64,000 bases of DNA, taken from positions 47,501-111,500 of the forward strand of contig CAJNDS010002612.1 in the NCBI GenBank assembly GCA_905221605.1, in the 5' to 3' direction. The notes beneath the pieces were generated by a model, which did not search any database, was not told where the DNA came from, and saw nothing but the letters and a program-made list of their open reading frames with translations. Position 1 is the first letter of the stretch; every line of letters starts with the position of its first letter. Shown here one piece after another: positions 21,641 through 32,670 of the stretch. The position numbers were made by a program, and so were the translations under genes. The DNA is from Symbiodinium natans. Its lineage: Eukaryota; Sar; Dinophyceae; Suessiales; Symbiodiniaceae.

Positions 21641-22048
21641 AACAGAGATATTCTGCCGGGCGCCGGTGTGGCGGGAACTTGGGATCGGATGGATGCCAGG
21701 CTGACATGAGACCTGCGGGGCAGCCGAAGCCCTAAACCGTAAACCAGAAACCCCAGAATTCGGGTGTAGGGTTTAGGGTTTAGGGTTTAGGGTTTAGGGT
21801 TTAGGGTTTAGGGTCTAGGGCTTAGGGTTTAGGGTTTAGGCCTTGGCTTAGAGAATTCGGGTTTAGGGTGTATATAGGGTCCACAGCCCGTATGAATTTA
21901 GGGTGCAGGGGGGCTGGGCACCAGGCAAGCGATTCGCCCTACGCCAGAATGCGGCCAGACACAAAGGGATACAACCCTAAACCCTAAACCCTAAACCCTA
22001 AACCCTAAACCCTAAACCCTAAACCCTCTGAAACCCTAAACCCTAAAC

Positions 22049-22124
22049 CCTGGTGCGATAAGCACGAAGGGGAGAACAACAAGTGCGTGGCAATAGGAGG
22101 CAAGGGGACGGGCCCAACCCCAGG
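22049..22124 (+). CDS. Candidate Cys-rich exon
   Basis: The plus frame reads WCDKHEGENNKCVAIGGKG then TGPTP and reaches a CAG|GTGTGG donor; the frame beyond continues PPCSACG. Probably an extracellular-type segment. The acceptor lies in the telomere array to the left and was not fixed. Confidence 0.4.
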
Positions 22125-22518
22125 TGTGGGAAACCCACCCTGCTCTGCGTGTGGCTTGGGGTTTAGGGTTTACGGTTTAGGGAGTAGGGAACCTCGCTGA
22201 ACCCCAAGCCTAAGCCTGAAACTCTGAACAAGAGCTCGAAAACTTTGCAGCCGCAATAGCTGTTGGAAAGGCGAAGTAGCATCACATTCACTCTGAGTTA
22301 TGGCTTCTTCAAGGGTATGACTCCACAAGGGATGATGGCGCAGACCTGCGTTTGCTGGGAAGTCGGGAGCACATCTTCAGTCTGGAGCCACACGCGTGCT
22401 TCAAATTGCCGCAAGAGCCACGATGCAGAAGTCCACGCCAGGAATGCGTTGAAAAGCACAGACTGCTTTGTTCGGTGATGTTCTTCGCTCTGTTCGGATT
22501 CAGGACGGTCCAAGGAAA

Positions 22519-24398
22519 TCAGAAAACGAACTTTCCGGGGTGTGCAAAATCACCGTTTCCAATGGGCCACACTGACTTCGGCACGGTCACACAGCTGCAC
22601 CCTTGAAAAGCATGATCTCCAATCACTGCCACTGAGTTGGGGATGGTCACCCCGAGGGACTTGCACCATCGGAAAGCAGACGCCCCGATCTCTGTCACTG
22701 AGTTCGGGATGGTCACCGAGGTTAGGGAGCTGCACTTGCTAAAAGCCCAACTCCCAATGTGTGTTACTGAGCTCGGGATGGACACTGAGGTCAAGGAGCT
22801 GCACCCTTTCAAAGCAGAATGTTCAATTTGTGTCAGAGAGTCCGAGAGGGTCACCGAGGTCAAGGAGACGCAGTCTGCAAAAGCAGAACTCAAAATCCGT
22901 GCCACCGAGTTCGGGATGGTCACCGAGGTCAGGGAGCTGTACTTGAAAGCAGAACTCCCAATCAGCGTCACTGAGTTCGGAATGGTCACAGTTGTCAGAG
23001 AGCTGCACCCGAAGAAAGCACATGGCCCAATCTGTGTCACTGAGTTTGGGATTGTCAACTTTCTCAGGAAGCTACAATTACTGAATGCATAGGCAGGAAT
23101 GTGAAAGACGTCGTTGGGCAGCTCGACACTGAAGAACACTGCCGCATTGCATTGCTTAGGAAGGTCAGCTTTGCACACGCAGTGGGCAGAGTTCTCCTTA
23201 AAAACCTGGGTAGCCCAGCAACCCTATTATAATAGGGCTCCTAAGGGTACCCTTTTTTGGCCCGGTTGCTTGGGAAGGGAACCTTGAAGCAAAAAAAAAA
23301 AAAAAGGGACAATGGGCACCACTGGGCTACCAAGACACCACTTGAACTTTGCAGTCTTCAAGGAGCCCCGCGTCCCGCAGCGTCGCGCCGTCATCCTCCA
23401 ATGCTCGCCCACCTAGGCCCAGGAGCAAAGCTGGGAATCAAGAAGGGTGTCCCTCTTGGGTGTGTTAAGGGGCTGCTTAAGGGAACCCGAACCTTCTTTA
23501 TTTTGATTTTTCATTTTTCCTTTTTTTTTAGTGGGGGGGGGGGGGGGGGGGGTGCAAAGAAAAAAAGGGGGAAGAAGGGCGGACTCTGGGTCCGAGCCAC
23601 CCAAGATCACCTCCACCACGCGCACCTGGCCGGCCAAGGAGTCAAAGTCATCCTGACACTCCTTGAGCTTGGCCTTGAACCTGGGCGGTGCGCGTGTATT
23701 CGTCTACTCTTAGCTCGAGCATTCGATCATTCGTAGATTCGACCAATCTAGTATGAAAGCAGAAGTACTACATGGACTATACATACATATATGTATGTAT
23801 ATTATATATATATATATATATATGTATACATCTAAAACACTCAGTTGTATTAGTATGCAAGGAGTTTTGAGCCAGACGCCTCAGCTTGGAGGCTTGGCTC
23901 GGCGAGAACCTGAAAATGCCCCCGAGGTTTAGGACTTAGGGTTTAGGGTTTAGGGTTTAGGGTTTAGGGTTTAGGGCTTAGGGCTTTCGAAACTTTACCA
24001 CATGCCATACGCAAAGAAACTCGAAGAAGCTTTCAACGAGACCTCAACGAGTTCGTGGCACAAGCTCGTGGCTCCCTGGCCCTTCTTTTTGCTTTTGTGC
24101 TCCTTGTACTATACTAGGCTCAAAAGACGTGGGTGTATATGTATATATATATATATTATTCTATATACATATGCGTATACACAGATATATATATATATAT
24201 AGAAATACACACATATAGCAACGGTTTACCGGAACATTGATTACACTGTATACCGTTCAATATACAGTCTACAGCAGCTGCACCAAAAAAAGACCTGCTT
24301 ACTGAATCAGGCCTCGGAGACGCTTCAACTGTCATGTCCGGCACGAAGTCAATCACTGCAAGCTCTCTGCCACTGAGCAGCTGCACATGAATCGACAT
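22519..24398 (-). CDS. Ubiquitin-like plus BspA-type leucine-rich repeat protein (4 exons)
   Basis: Complete model on the minus strand: exons 24322-24398, 23601-23680, 23339-23412 and 22519-23205; 918 nt, 305 residues. All three introns are GT-AG and phases match. Exons 1-3 make one ubiquitin-like domain: MSIHVQLLSGRELAVIDFVP, then TVEAFKAKLKE, VRVVEVILGG, RALEDDGATLRDAGLLEDC and KVQV. Exon 4 continues VFKENSAHCVCKADLP and then about eight BspA-type repeats of 20-24 residues (for example CSSLTSVTIPNSVTEIGASA), ending HPGKFVF and TGA. Such repeats form solenoids for protein binding; the role of the ubiquitin-like part is unknown. Intron 1 contains a telomere array and AT repeats; intron 3 is essentially one MITE. 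Confidence 0.85.
23207..23333. mobile_element. MITE-like element, family 1, copy B, forming an intron
   Basis: 127 bp with ends TGGGTAGCCCAG and CTGGGCTACCAA. It fills all but about 6 bp of the 133-bp third intron (23206-23338) of the LRR gene. The acceptor CCCAG|G is the end of one inverted repeat, and the donor GTGTC lies 5 bp outside the other. This is the arrangement expected of an introner element. Confidence 0.8.
23760..24321. other. Intron 1 of the LRR gene: AT repeats and telomere array
   Basis: Contains (TA)n at about 23790-23823, 24139-24155 and 24186-24201 and a TTTAGGG array at about 23936-23985. An open stretch near 24001-24120 with a hydrophobic end is not needed for the model and is left uncalled. 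Confidence 0.6.
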
Positions 24399-24419
24399 GG
24401 ATGCGGCAGCTCAGCACCA

Positions 24420-24830
24420 ACTGCCCCGAAATTGGGAAAAGGGGGCTCTAAGTCTCTAAGCCTTCAAGAAGTCATGTTTTTGGCCATGCGAACTAGGTAC
24501 TTGTGTGATTAGCCATCCATCTGTCATGCAAAGATGTCATACGACACTGTGTGCAATGCAAAAGCACTGGCTTTGAATCGCATTCCTCCAGTGATTCTCA
24601 CTCTAAGTCTAATCCCGCCAACTGCCCATTTGGCAAAGGTAGGCTTTCGTTGCATGCGAGGACGCTTATGCTTGGGACATTGCGCGGACGATGTCACAGA
24701 ATCAGCGCGACATATCAAAGGGACCTCCACGCAACACTTGCCCTTCACGCAGCAGGGCCAAAAGCTGCTTCAGCAACGGCAAGGACATCTCAAAGCCAAA
24801 GCAACGACAACGCTCAAACCCTAAACCCTA
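24420..24830 (+). other. Unique island with open frames
   Basis: Two plus frames are open from about 24534 to 24820 but neither shows a clear domain or splice sites. Possibly upstream DNA of the minus-strand LRR gene or a separate exon. Confidence 0.25.
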
Positions 24831-24943
24831 AGACCGATCCAGCAAAAACACCTCAAGCCCCTACGATTGTTATTACTGTTGCTACTGCTCGTATTGTTAC
24901 CACTATTCATCTTATTTCTATGACTACTAGCTACTAGTTGAAA

Positions 24944-25041
24944 CTAGGATGGCCCTGAACACCCTCTGAGAAAATATTCTTGAACAGGATCTGCCTAAAC
25001 CCAACAAGGGAAACTCTGAAATGCCCCAAAGGCCTGCCTGG
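24944..25041. mobile_element. MITE-like element, family 3
   Basis: Starts CTAGGATGGCCCT, contains gaaaatattcttgaacaggatc and aagggaaac, and ends ccccaaaggcctgcctgg, matching the family at 21103 and 61892. Confidence 0.65.
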
Positions 25042-25507
25042 TAAAGCCCCGGACACTATGCCCTACAGCCTGAACCCGAAGCCGCCAACTTCGAGACTCC
25101 CCCTAAACCCTCGAGACCTAAACCCTAAACCCTAAACCCTAAACCCTAAACCCTAAACCCTAAACCCTAAACCCTAAACCCTAAACCCTAAACCCTAAAC
25201 CCCCCCCCCCCCGCCCCACAACCGGCCTACGGCTTGGGGGTTTTAGGGTTGAGGGTTTAGGGTTTAGGGTTTAAGGCTTAGAGTTTAGGGCGCCCTGAAC
25301 CGCCCTTTGCCGAATTACATGCCATTGTACGATGACACGGCTGCAGGAATACTACTCTTCTGACTTCTAGTTTTGCCTATGATAGTGACATTGCTGATAT
25401 TGCCTGACAAGTAGTTGTGACATTGCTGTGGAATATCAGCTCCTAAACCCGAAACCCTAAATCCTAAAAACTCAACCCTAAACCCTAAACCCTAAACGAT
25501 CATGTAC

Positions 25508-25563
25508 CAGCAGAACGCTGGAACCAGTCAATGAACCCGACATGCCCAGAACTGAACAAAGCC
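25508..25563 (-). CDS. Candidate exon with strong splice sites
   Basis: Preceded by CTTGCTGTTGCAG and followed by GTACATG on the minus strand. One frame reads ALFSSGHVGFIDWFQRSAG; another is hydrophobic. Flanked left by CCCTAAA and right by TTTAGGG. Confidence 0.45.
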
Positions 25564-25805
25564 CTGCAACAGCAAGAATATGAATGAAGATAGCATTCAG
25601 GGCTTTAGGGTTTACGGTCCAGGGTCTGTTTAGATTCGAATGCTGAGTGTATGGTGATGTAAGCGAATAGGGAAAACATCCCTGACCCCGCAAGTCCGAA
25701 TAACTAACCTATGACCCTTTTACCTTGCAGACAACCCGAAAACCTTGAACAAGCAGCTCTAAACCCTTGAACAAAAACCCTAAACCCCAAACAATCTAAA
25801 CCCTA

Positions 25806-25905
25806 AACCCCTAAACCCCTAAACCCCTAAACCCCTAAACCCCTAAACCCCTAAACCCCTAAACCCCTAAACCCCTAAACCCCTAAACCCCTAAACCCCT
25901 AAACC
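25806..25905 (-). repeat. Homogeneous CCCCTAAA variant array
   Basis: About 12 perfect copies of the 8-mer with an extra C, between canonical units. Confidence 0.95.
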
Positions 25906-25965
25906 CTAAACCCTAAATTAACCCTAGACCCTAAACCCTAAACCCTACACACAAACCCACGGAAC

Positions 25966-26018
25966 CTCGCAGAGCGAAGCGCCACGCGCATCGGCTGCGC
26001 AGCCAGGCGTCGGAGCAT
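25966..26018 (-). CDS. First exon encoding a mitochondrial-type presequence
   Basis: From ATG 26018 the frame reads MLRRLAAQPMRVALRSAR and reaches a GTTCCG donor. Arg-rich, Ala-rich and free of acidic residues, as in mitochondrial targeting peptides. It lies outside the intact LRR gene, so it is probably not the start of DLST. Confidence 0.45.
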
Positions 26019-26276
26019 GGCTGCGCCTGCCTGGGGCGGCTTGGGGTTGCTTGGGTTTAGGGTTTAGGGTTTAGGGTTTAGGGTTTAGGGTTTAGGGTTT
26101 AGGGCTTAGGGTTTAGGGTTCAGGGTTTAGGGTTTCGGGTTTAGGGCTTAGGGTGTGGAAAAGCAGGACTGGCCGAAGACGCAGCAGGTATCAGATGAGT
26201 TGTTTCAGGATGGGCCGCAAAAAGACCTAAGCCCCTAAGCCCGAAAATCCTAAAGGCCTAGGTTTAGGGTTTAGGG

Positions 26277-26341
26277 TTTAGGGTTTGGGGTTTGGGGTTT
26301 AGGGTTTGGGGTTTGGGGTTTGGGGTTTGGGGTTTGGGGTT
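26277..26341 (+). repeat. TTTGGGG-rich array
   Basis: Mixed TTTAGGG and TTTGGGG units. Confidence 0.85.
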
Positions 26342-26699
26342 ACCCGACACTCTACGCCCCAAACCCTCCGCCTCAGCTTCCAACATCACTGAGGTCCTCC
26401 CTAAACCCTAAAACCCCAAAACCCCAAAACCCTAAACCCTCAACCCTCAACCCTCAACCCTAAACCCTAAACCCTCAACCCTCAACCCTCAACCCTAAAC
26501 CCTAAACCCTCAACCGTCAACCCTACACCCTAAACCCCAAACCCCAAACCCTAAACCCTAAACCCTAAACCCTAAACCCCCCCCCACCAAGGCGCCCGAG
26601 CTGCTTCGGAGGAGGCGCGGAAAAGAGAACCCCCACTATCGCTTGGGACCCCTGAGTCGCCCCTCCCCTGCTACTTCTTCACCTCACAAGCCGAGAGGC

Positions 26700-26790
26700 T
26701 GCTGGGCCCTTTTCAAGGGTTTAGGGTTTAGGGTTTAGGGTTTAGGGTCTAGGGTCTAGGGTCTAGGGTCTAGGGTCTAGGGTCTAGGGG
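26700..26790 (+). repeat. TTTAGGG array passing into TCTAGGG array
   Basis: Four canonical units followed by about seven identical TCTAGGG units. Confidence 0.9.
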
Positions 26791-26799
26791 TTGGGGTCA

Positions 26800-27240
26800 G
26801 GGACCTTAGGGGGGTACTTGGGGGTTATGTAAAGGGGCTACTTGGGTATATAGGGACTGTATAAGGAATCTTGAAGGGCTTTTAGGGTTTCTTTGAGGTT
26901 TTGGAGCTGGGGATTCAGGCATTTTTGGAGGTCTTGGGGTCCGAAGATACTCCCAAAAGATTATCCGCGTCAACCCTTTAAGGGAAAAGAGACATATCAG
27001 AGAAAGTTCTGGGATCGTCAGACCCAACCCTCTGAGGAATTTCGGGGGTTTAAGGTTTAGGGTTGAGGGAAGACCCCTAAACCCTAAAACCTCAACCCTC
27101 AACCCAAAACCCTTATCAAACCCTAGGGGTTTAGGGTTTCGGCTTAGGGCTGAGGGAAGTTCGGACAAAACTACCCGGTTTAAGTAAGGCAGCCAAGCCG
27201 TCCCGCTTTTTGTCACTCCTCACACGCCAGCCACGCCTAT
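26800..27240. other. Unique island, no supported gene
   Basis: A 136-codon minus frame is open but its composition (many PKP and LNP from telomere-like DNA) argues against coding. Confidence 0.35.
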
Positions 27241-27299
27241 TTAAATAATCGAAACCCTGAACCCTATGAAGATTCAAGCCTTAAACCGCCATAAGCCCC

Positions 27300-27420
27300 C
27301 TAAACCCTAAACCCTAAACCCTAAACCCTAAACCCTAAACCCTAAACCCTAAACCCTAAACCCTAAACCCTAAACCCTTAGCCCTAAACCCTAAACCCTA
27401 AACCCTAAACCCTAAACCCT
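27300..27420 (-). repeat. Telomere-repeat array
   Basis: About 17 CCCTAAA units, one of them TTAGCCC-like. Confidence 0.95.
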
Positions 27421-27445
27421 CGCCGGGAGCTCCACCACATCATGG

Positions 27446-27500
27446 GTCGACCTTGCGGCCCGCGGCGGTCTCAGGCACAAGCGCCTGTACCCGAGGCAGG
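27446..27500 (-). CDS. Candidate exon
   Basis: Bounded by CCCAG and an AAG|GTCGAC donor on the minus strand; ARGLPRVQALVPETAAGRK or an overlapping frame. CCCTAAA on the left, TTTAGGG on the right. Confidence 0.3.
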
Positions 27501-27870
27501 CCACGAGCCTGGGTTTAGGGTTTAGGGTTTCGGGTTTAGGGTTTACTGTTTCGGGTTTCGGGTTTAGGGTTTAGGGTTTGGGGTTTGGGGTTTTAGGGTT
27601 CAGGGATTTAGGGGGTATAGGGTGCCATATACCTGGGGCTTAGGGCGGTTTTATGGTTTACTGCTGCAGGTTTAGGGTTTTGGCTTTTGGCCTTTAGGGT
27701 TTCGTTTAGGGTTTAGGGCGGAGGGCGGTTTGAGGTGGTTGAGCGTTGAAAGTTCTGGGCTTCAAAAGTAACTGAAAAACGGACGCCGACTAATTTTGTT
27801 TCGTGGACAGTCAACCCTAAACCCTAAACCCGAAACCCTAAACCCTAAACCCTAAACCCTAAACCCTAAC

Positions 27871-30800
27871 TCGAAGAAAAGGAATAAGGGTGGCATCTAA
27901 GGAGCAAAACAAGGCCCAGGACCATGCCCACTCTCAGCATCCACCCGTAGTCCGACACCTCTTTGGGCGCTGTGGGCAGCAAGAGCCGGATGTCGTTCAG
28001 GACGCCTAAGTTGCTGGGAGTTTACGAAAATGGGGCGGGGGGGGGGGCTAATATAAATCGCCAAAGAGTAGGATCCCTTTATCAGAAGGACCCCAATAAG
28101 GTACCCCTGATTTCGGAAACTCCCATCTCTTTCTATTCAAGATGGGGCTTTACTAGGGAACCTAACCCCCCAAAACAAGGAGGGAATAGGGGTACTACTG
28201 GCATTCCAGGAGCTCTCTGCAAACTCCATGAACGTCTCGTCGGTGAAGACTTGGCTGTAAGCAACGACCTTGACGGAGTTCTCGACAAAGAAGGGCTCCC
28301 TTCTTAGGAAAACCCTGGCCGTAAAGTTGTCTCCGTGGTCCGTGTTCTTCAACTTGTTATAAGCATCCACGAAACTGATCCCCCTCCAATCCTCATGCTC
28401 GTGGCCAGGTGGCTGGCCGTTCTTCTTGTTCCAGTCTGTACTAACATATGCCAGCTCATTGGCCGCGTTCGCCAGCAGCACCACTTGCAGGAGTACCCTG
28501 GAAAAGCCTGGGTTGCTGCACTAAGCCTCACTAAGCCCTTGTGCACCCTTGTCGGAATACATGCCCAAAGCTCCTGCGGGTCTTGCGCCATTCTTCTAGG
28601 GCGCTCACAGCCACTGGGCCTAAACCTTACACAACCTGCGTGTTCTCAACCGATATCTGCGAAGGACCCTCAACACAATGCACCCCATAGCCCGCAAGCC
28701 AGAAACTCCGAAACATTTGCCTAATCTGCCGACAGCAACACTGTCGTAAACCCAAACCCTAAACACTAGATACCATGTAAGGCATATGAAGCTACGTACT
28801 AGAACCTCTCAGACCCCTCAAAGAGTGCTGCTATGCCTCCCCTTTTAATCATGCTGAAAAGACGCATTACTGTGGTCTTGGCTTGCTGTTGTGAAAGTAA
28901 AACCTGTCCCAAACCCCTAAATCCTCAGCCCCTATACGCACCCTCTAAGCCCTACATCCTTAAACTGAAACCCTTATAGCTTATGACCCCTGCACCCTAA
29001 TTACACCCCTAAACCCCTAAGCCCCTTGAAAATATGTTGGTTTACGAAATTAGGAGGCCCTATTATAAGGGAAGCCTACTATTTGGGAGGCTACTTTTGG
29101 GGTCCCCTATCCTCGTAAACCCCCATGTAGGATCCCTAAACCTAAACCCTAACCCCTAAACCCCTAAACCTCTAAACCGCTAAACCCCTAAACCCTAAAC
29201 CCTAAACCCTAAACCCTAAACCCTAAACCCTAAACCCTAAACCCTACATACCAGACAGTCTGGGGAGCCCCGTGTCTCATCATCGGTAGCCAAGCCCCCG
29301 CTTTGTAGCGCGGTCGCGGCTTCCTGACCCCACCAGGATGGTGACGGGCTCCAGGGTTTAGGGTTTAGGGTTTAGGGTTTAGGGTTTAGGGTTTAGGGTT
29401 TAGGGTTTCGGGTTTAGGGTTTAGGGCTTAGGGCTTAGGGTTTAAAGTTTAGAGGTTAGGGTTTCAGGGTGTTTAGCTAAAGAATCCTCCCACTTCAAGG
29501 CCCTACAATCGGCGCTTCTCCCAGCCTTCGTTCGCGCACTTGCTACGGTGTCAAGATCCATCTTCGGCGCATCCTCGCAAATGGGTGCACAGGTATATAC
29601 CCTGAAACCTAGTTGAAGGTTTCATGGATGAGACTTAGTGTATACTATACCATACAGCCTATAGAAGTTACCCAAGTATAAGTTGGCTTGTAACCCCAAT
29701 TACGACGACTTCGCAACTGTCTGGAACCCGCAAGTAAGACCTCCACCGTGAACACACTCTTGCCCTCTCGCAGACTCGTAGACTCATAGCCCCCCCCCCC
29801 CCCCCACACTCGCAGACTCCCCCCCCCCCCCCCCCATAACCCCCCATAAACCCCCTAAGCCCCCTGTGATGGGTAGGGTATCTCAAAGTAGCAGTACCCG
29901 GTTGAGGGTTTCTGGAATAAATTCCTGAAAAATGTTCATATATATGATCCCGACCCCCTGAACCCCAGTAAGGGATAATATGAAATGTCCCAAGGTCCTA
30001 CCTAGAGGATTCTAGCACTTGGGGGTTGGTTTAGGGTTTAGGGTTCGGGTGCAGGCGCAGGCTCCGGTGGAAAAGGTTCCGCGGATCCTTTCCAACATCG
30101 CTCCATGATCTTCTGCCTTCGATGGTTAAGGTTTCAGGGTCACTGTCAGCAGAGGCCTCAGTAGCCCTCTAAACCCTAAACCCCAAACCCGAAACCTGAC
30201 GGGGGGGGGGGGATCTTGCAAGGCCTCCGCCCGAAGTTCGCCTGGTAGATCGGAAAGCGCATCTGCGCGGAGCATTTGAGTAAGGACAGCAGGTTGTGGA
30301 CCTTTTGGAGAGCCTCCGGTCCAGGATTCAACTTCAAGAGCACTTGATCAAGCAGAGCCGAGCGGTCTCCAAAATCGGGCTGAAAGGAGTACTGCGAAAA
30401 ATGGTCGGCATTCAGATCGCCATAAACCTCACCGGCTGAGTTTACCTGATAAAAGGCTGACCTTCGGGCTTTCGGGCTTAATAATTCCGCAAAAAGATCA
30501 CAGGTGACCTACCCGACCCTGAACCCCTCAACCCCAACCCTACACCTAAGTACCACGTGGGCGACGAGCCACAACCCTAAGCCCTAAACCCCAAACCCCA
30601 AACAACCCTAAACCCTAAATCTTACAGCGCCAAAGAAGCATCCTGGAAGTAAGCGGACTGGGCCCAGGTGCTTGGGATGGAGCTCTGCCAGGCGCTGCTC
30701 ACCGCGCTTCCCAGCAAGTTGATGTCTGCCTGGAGGAGTCCTTGGTCTGAGTCGCTCTCGCGTCAAGGGCTGGGGGTTTAGGGTTTAGGGTTTAGGGCTT

Positions 30801-30990
30801 AGGGTCTCGGGTCTAGGGTCTAGGGTTTAGGGTAAGGTTTAGGCTTAAAGGGAGAAACCTGGTACTAGCAAGAGCAACAAAAACCTTAAACTCTTCACAC
30901 GAGCCGAGCCTAGAATCTGTCCTGGACGCCTACCGTCGCCATCCCGTCGTAGCTGTGGGGAAAGACGGCGTCTTGCCAGTCGTGCCCGAC
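27871..30990 (-). CDS. Unidentified multi-exon gene ending in a membrane segment
   Basis: Exons 30934-30990 (VGHDWQDAVFPHSYDGMAT), 30626-30756 (SDSDQGLLQADINLLGSAVS...) and one starting at 30461 (SAFYQVNSAGEVYGDLNADH...) join with GT-AG sites and matching phase. Further minus-strand exons lie downstream: about 30045-30160 (ASADSDPETLTIEGRRSW), about 29490-29592 (CAPICEDAPKMDLDTVASAR), about 29283-29352 (LEPVTILVGSGSRDRATKRG), 28199-28497 (LANAANELAYVSTDWNKKNG ... FMEFAESSWNA) and 27871-28005 (VLNDIRLLLPTAPKEV, then a hydrophobic segment WMLRVGMVLGLVLLLRC). The last two join in phase over a GTAGTA...TTAG intron containing a MITE. The middle junctions were not proved, so two genes are possible. 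I do not recognise the family. Confidence 0.55.
28016..28124. mobile_element. MITE-like element, family 2, complete copy
   Basis: 109 bp with ends GGGAGTTTACGAAAAT and ATTTCGGAAACTCCC, inside the intron between the exons at 28199 and 28005. A poly-G tract interrupts it at about 28034-28047. Confidence 0.7.
28500..29030. other. Intron-like island, no exon called
   Basis: Unique DNA upstream (sense) of the exon at 28497 with a good CTTTTCCAG acceptor at its left edge. Open frames on both strands near 28335-28720 are not convincing beyond the exon. Confidence 0.35.
29039..29121. mobile_element. Family 2-like inverted-repeat element
   Basis: Ends GGTTTACGA and TCGTAAACC; 83 bp, internal ggccctattataaggg. 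Confidence 0.5.
29600..29900. other. Island with two poly-C tracts
   Basis: Poly-C at about 29789-29805 and 29819-29835 within an otherwise unique stretch; no exon supported. Confidence 0.4.
29905..30005. mobile_element. MITE-like element, family 3 (left end unclear)
   Basis: Contains aaattcctgaaaaatgttcat, gtaagggataatatgaaatg and tcccaaggtcctacctag. Confidence 0.5.
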
Positions 30991-31319
30991 CTGCGCACAG
31001 ACGGGATTGGGGTTTAGTGTTTGGGGTTTGTGGTTTGGGTATTAATTTCAAGCCCAAAACACTACGCCCAGGGCCCAACACTAAACCCTAAACCCTAAAG
31101 GTTCGGGTTTCACTCCCTACATGACAAGTATATCAGAGTCAGTATTCGAGCTCCCGTGCCCCTCGACATTCAACTCGACACCGCTTATCCCGAAAGCACT
31201 CCGTGCGAAGATTTCAACTGACACGTATAGTTGGTTGTGTTGGTGATCGTGGTGCCGTGGTGTGGTGTAGTAGGCTAGAAGTAGATCGGTAGTGTAGTCT
31301 CAACGCGGTGTCGACGGCA

Positions 31320-31775
31320 GAGAGGATCCCTGCAGAGGGTTCAACAGACCACTCAAGAATACGCAAAAACGCACACCGGAAGCGCTCCGACACGCACGAT
31401 CCCCGCAGAGGGCGCGCGGTTGAGTTCCAAAATGTGCGAAAACGCACAGCGGGAGCGCTCCGACACGCACGATCCCCGCAAAAGGGTGCACGCGTAAGAT
31501 CCAAAATGTGCGAAAACGCACAGCGGGAGCGCTCCGACACGCACGATCCCTGCAGAGGGTGCACGCGTAAGATCCAAAATGTGCGAAAACGCACATCCGA
31601 CACGCACGATCCCCGCAGAGGGTGCACGCGTAAGATCCAAAATGTGCGAAAACACACAGCGCGAGCGCACTGACACGCATGATCCCCGCAAAGGGTGCAT
31701 GCGTAAGATCCTAAATGTGCGAAAACTCACAGCGGGAGCGCTCCGACACGCACGATCCCCGCAGAGGGGTGCATC
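31320..31775. repeat. Minisatellite, about 60-82 bp units
   Basis: About six to seven copies of GATCCCCGCAGAGGGTGCAC ... AAAATGTGCGAAAACGCACA ... GGGAGCGCTCCGACACGCAC; unit length varies because one copy lacks part of the unit. Several frames are open only through the repeat. Confidence 0.9.
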
Positions 31776-31860
31776 GCGCTAGCCGCGGCGAAACCCACCC
31801 CAGCCTAAGAAATGAGAGAGAATTTAATAGACAGCGTACAGAAGCAATGCAGCTGAGATA

Positions 31861-32003
31861 GTACTGTGGTGATGGTAGTGTGGTGGTGGTAGTGTAGTGA
31901 TGGTAGCGTGGTGGTGGTAGTGTGGTGATGGAAGTGTGGTGGTGCTAGTGTGGTGGTAGCGTAGTGATTAGTGTGGTGATGGCAGTGTGGTGGTGGTGGG
32001 CTG
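31861..32003. repeat. (GTGGTGATGGTA)-type minisatellite
   Basis: Degenerate trinucleotide-based repeat of gtggtgatg and gtagtgtg. Confidence 0.85.
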
Positions 32004-32008
32004 GTGTG

Positions 32009-32105
32009 CTTGGGCGAACTTGTTGTTTCCGAAGAGCCCTTTGCTGAAGCTTTCGGGAAAAAGTTGCAAGCGAGGGTTGAGAGTTGCGAGGGTGAGGGTG
32101 CAGAG
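32009..32105 (+). CDS. Candidate exon
   Basis: The plus frame reads LGELVVSEEPFAEAFGKKLQ then ARVESCEGEGAE. No splice sites were fixed. Confidence 0.3.
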
Positions 32106-32269
32106 AGCTTAGGGGGTAGAACCCCACTTAATTGGGGTAGTTGCCACACGACCCCGAGCCCGGAAGACTCTAAACCCTCAACCCTAGACCCGGAACCGGA
32201 AACCCTAAACCCTCAACCCTGAACCCTAAATCCAAAACCCTGAACCCCAAATGGCTTCTAGGGTGTTTT

Positions 32270-32660
32270 GAGGGCTTCTGGGTTTTATATGGTTAATAGG
32301 GTTCATAGGGCGTTTCGGATTTATAGGGTCGAAGGGTCTTGAGGGCTTTTAGGGCTTAATAGGGTTTATAGGGTTCTAAGGGTTTGTAGGGTTTCTGATT
32401 CTCGTTTTCATAGGCGTTCTTGGGCTTGTAGGGTTTACGGGCCTTTTCGCGTTATAGGGTGAATAGGGGCTTCTAGTTTCTTAGGATTTTTAGGGTTTCT
32501 AGGGTTTGTGGGCATTTAGGGTTTATAGGGTTTTTTAGAGTTTACAGGGTATTTGGGGTTTATAGGGTTTTTAGGGTTTGTAGGGCTTCAAGAAGATTTA
32601 GGGTTCATAGGGTCTTTAGGGATTTCCAGGGTTTATAGGGTGCTGAGGGTTTAGGCTTAC
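32270..32660 (+). repeat. Degenerate TTTATAGGG/TTTAGGG region
   Basis: Nearly 400 bp of gggtttatagggttt-like sequence with many substitutions, an old version of the telomere-type repeat. A similar block lies at 45300-45600. Confidence 0.7.
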
Positions 32661-32670
32661 TTTGTGATTT

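Noticed and set aside
23206-23338. Unusual intron cut as TAG...CAG with a one-base offset
   Set aside because: I first saw phase agreement for this in three places, but an ordinary GT-AG choice (CAAGTG|GTGTCT, and TTAG|GCGTCC at 28005) fits better, so no new splice chemistry is claimed.
31214-31730. ORFs rich in FAHFGSYAC-type repeats
   Set aside because: All are translations of the minisatellite; several frames are equally open.
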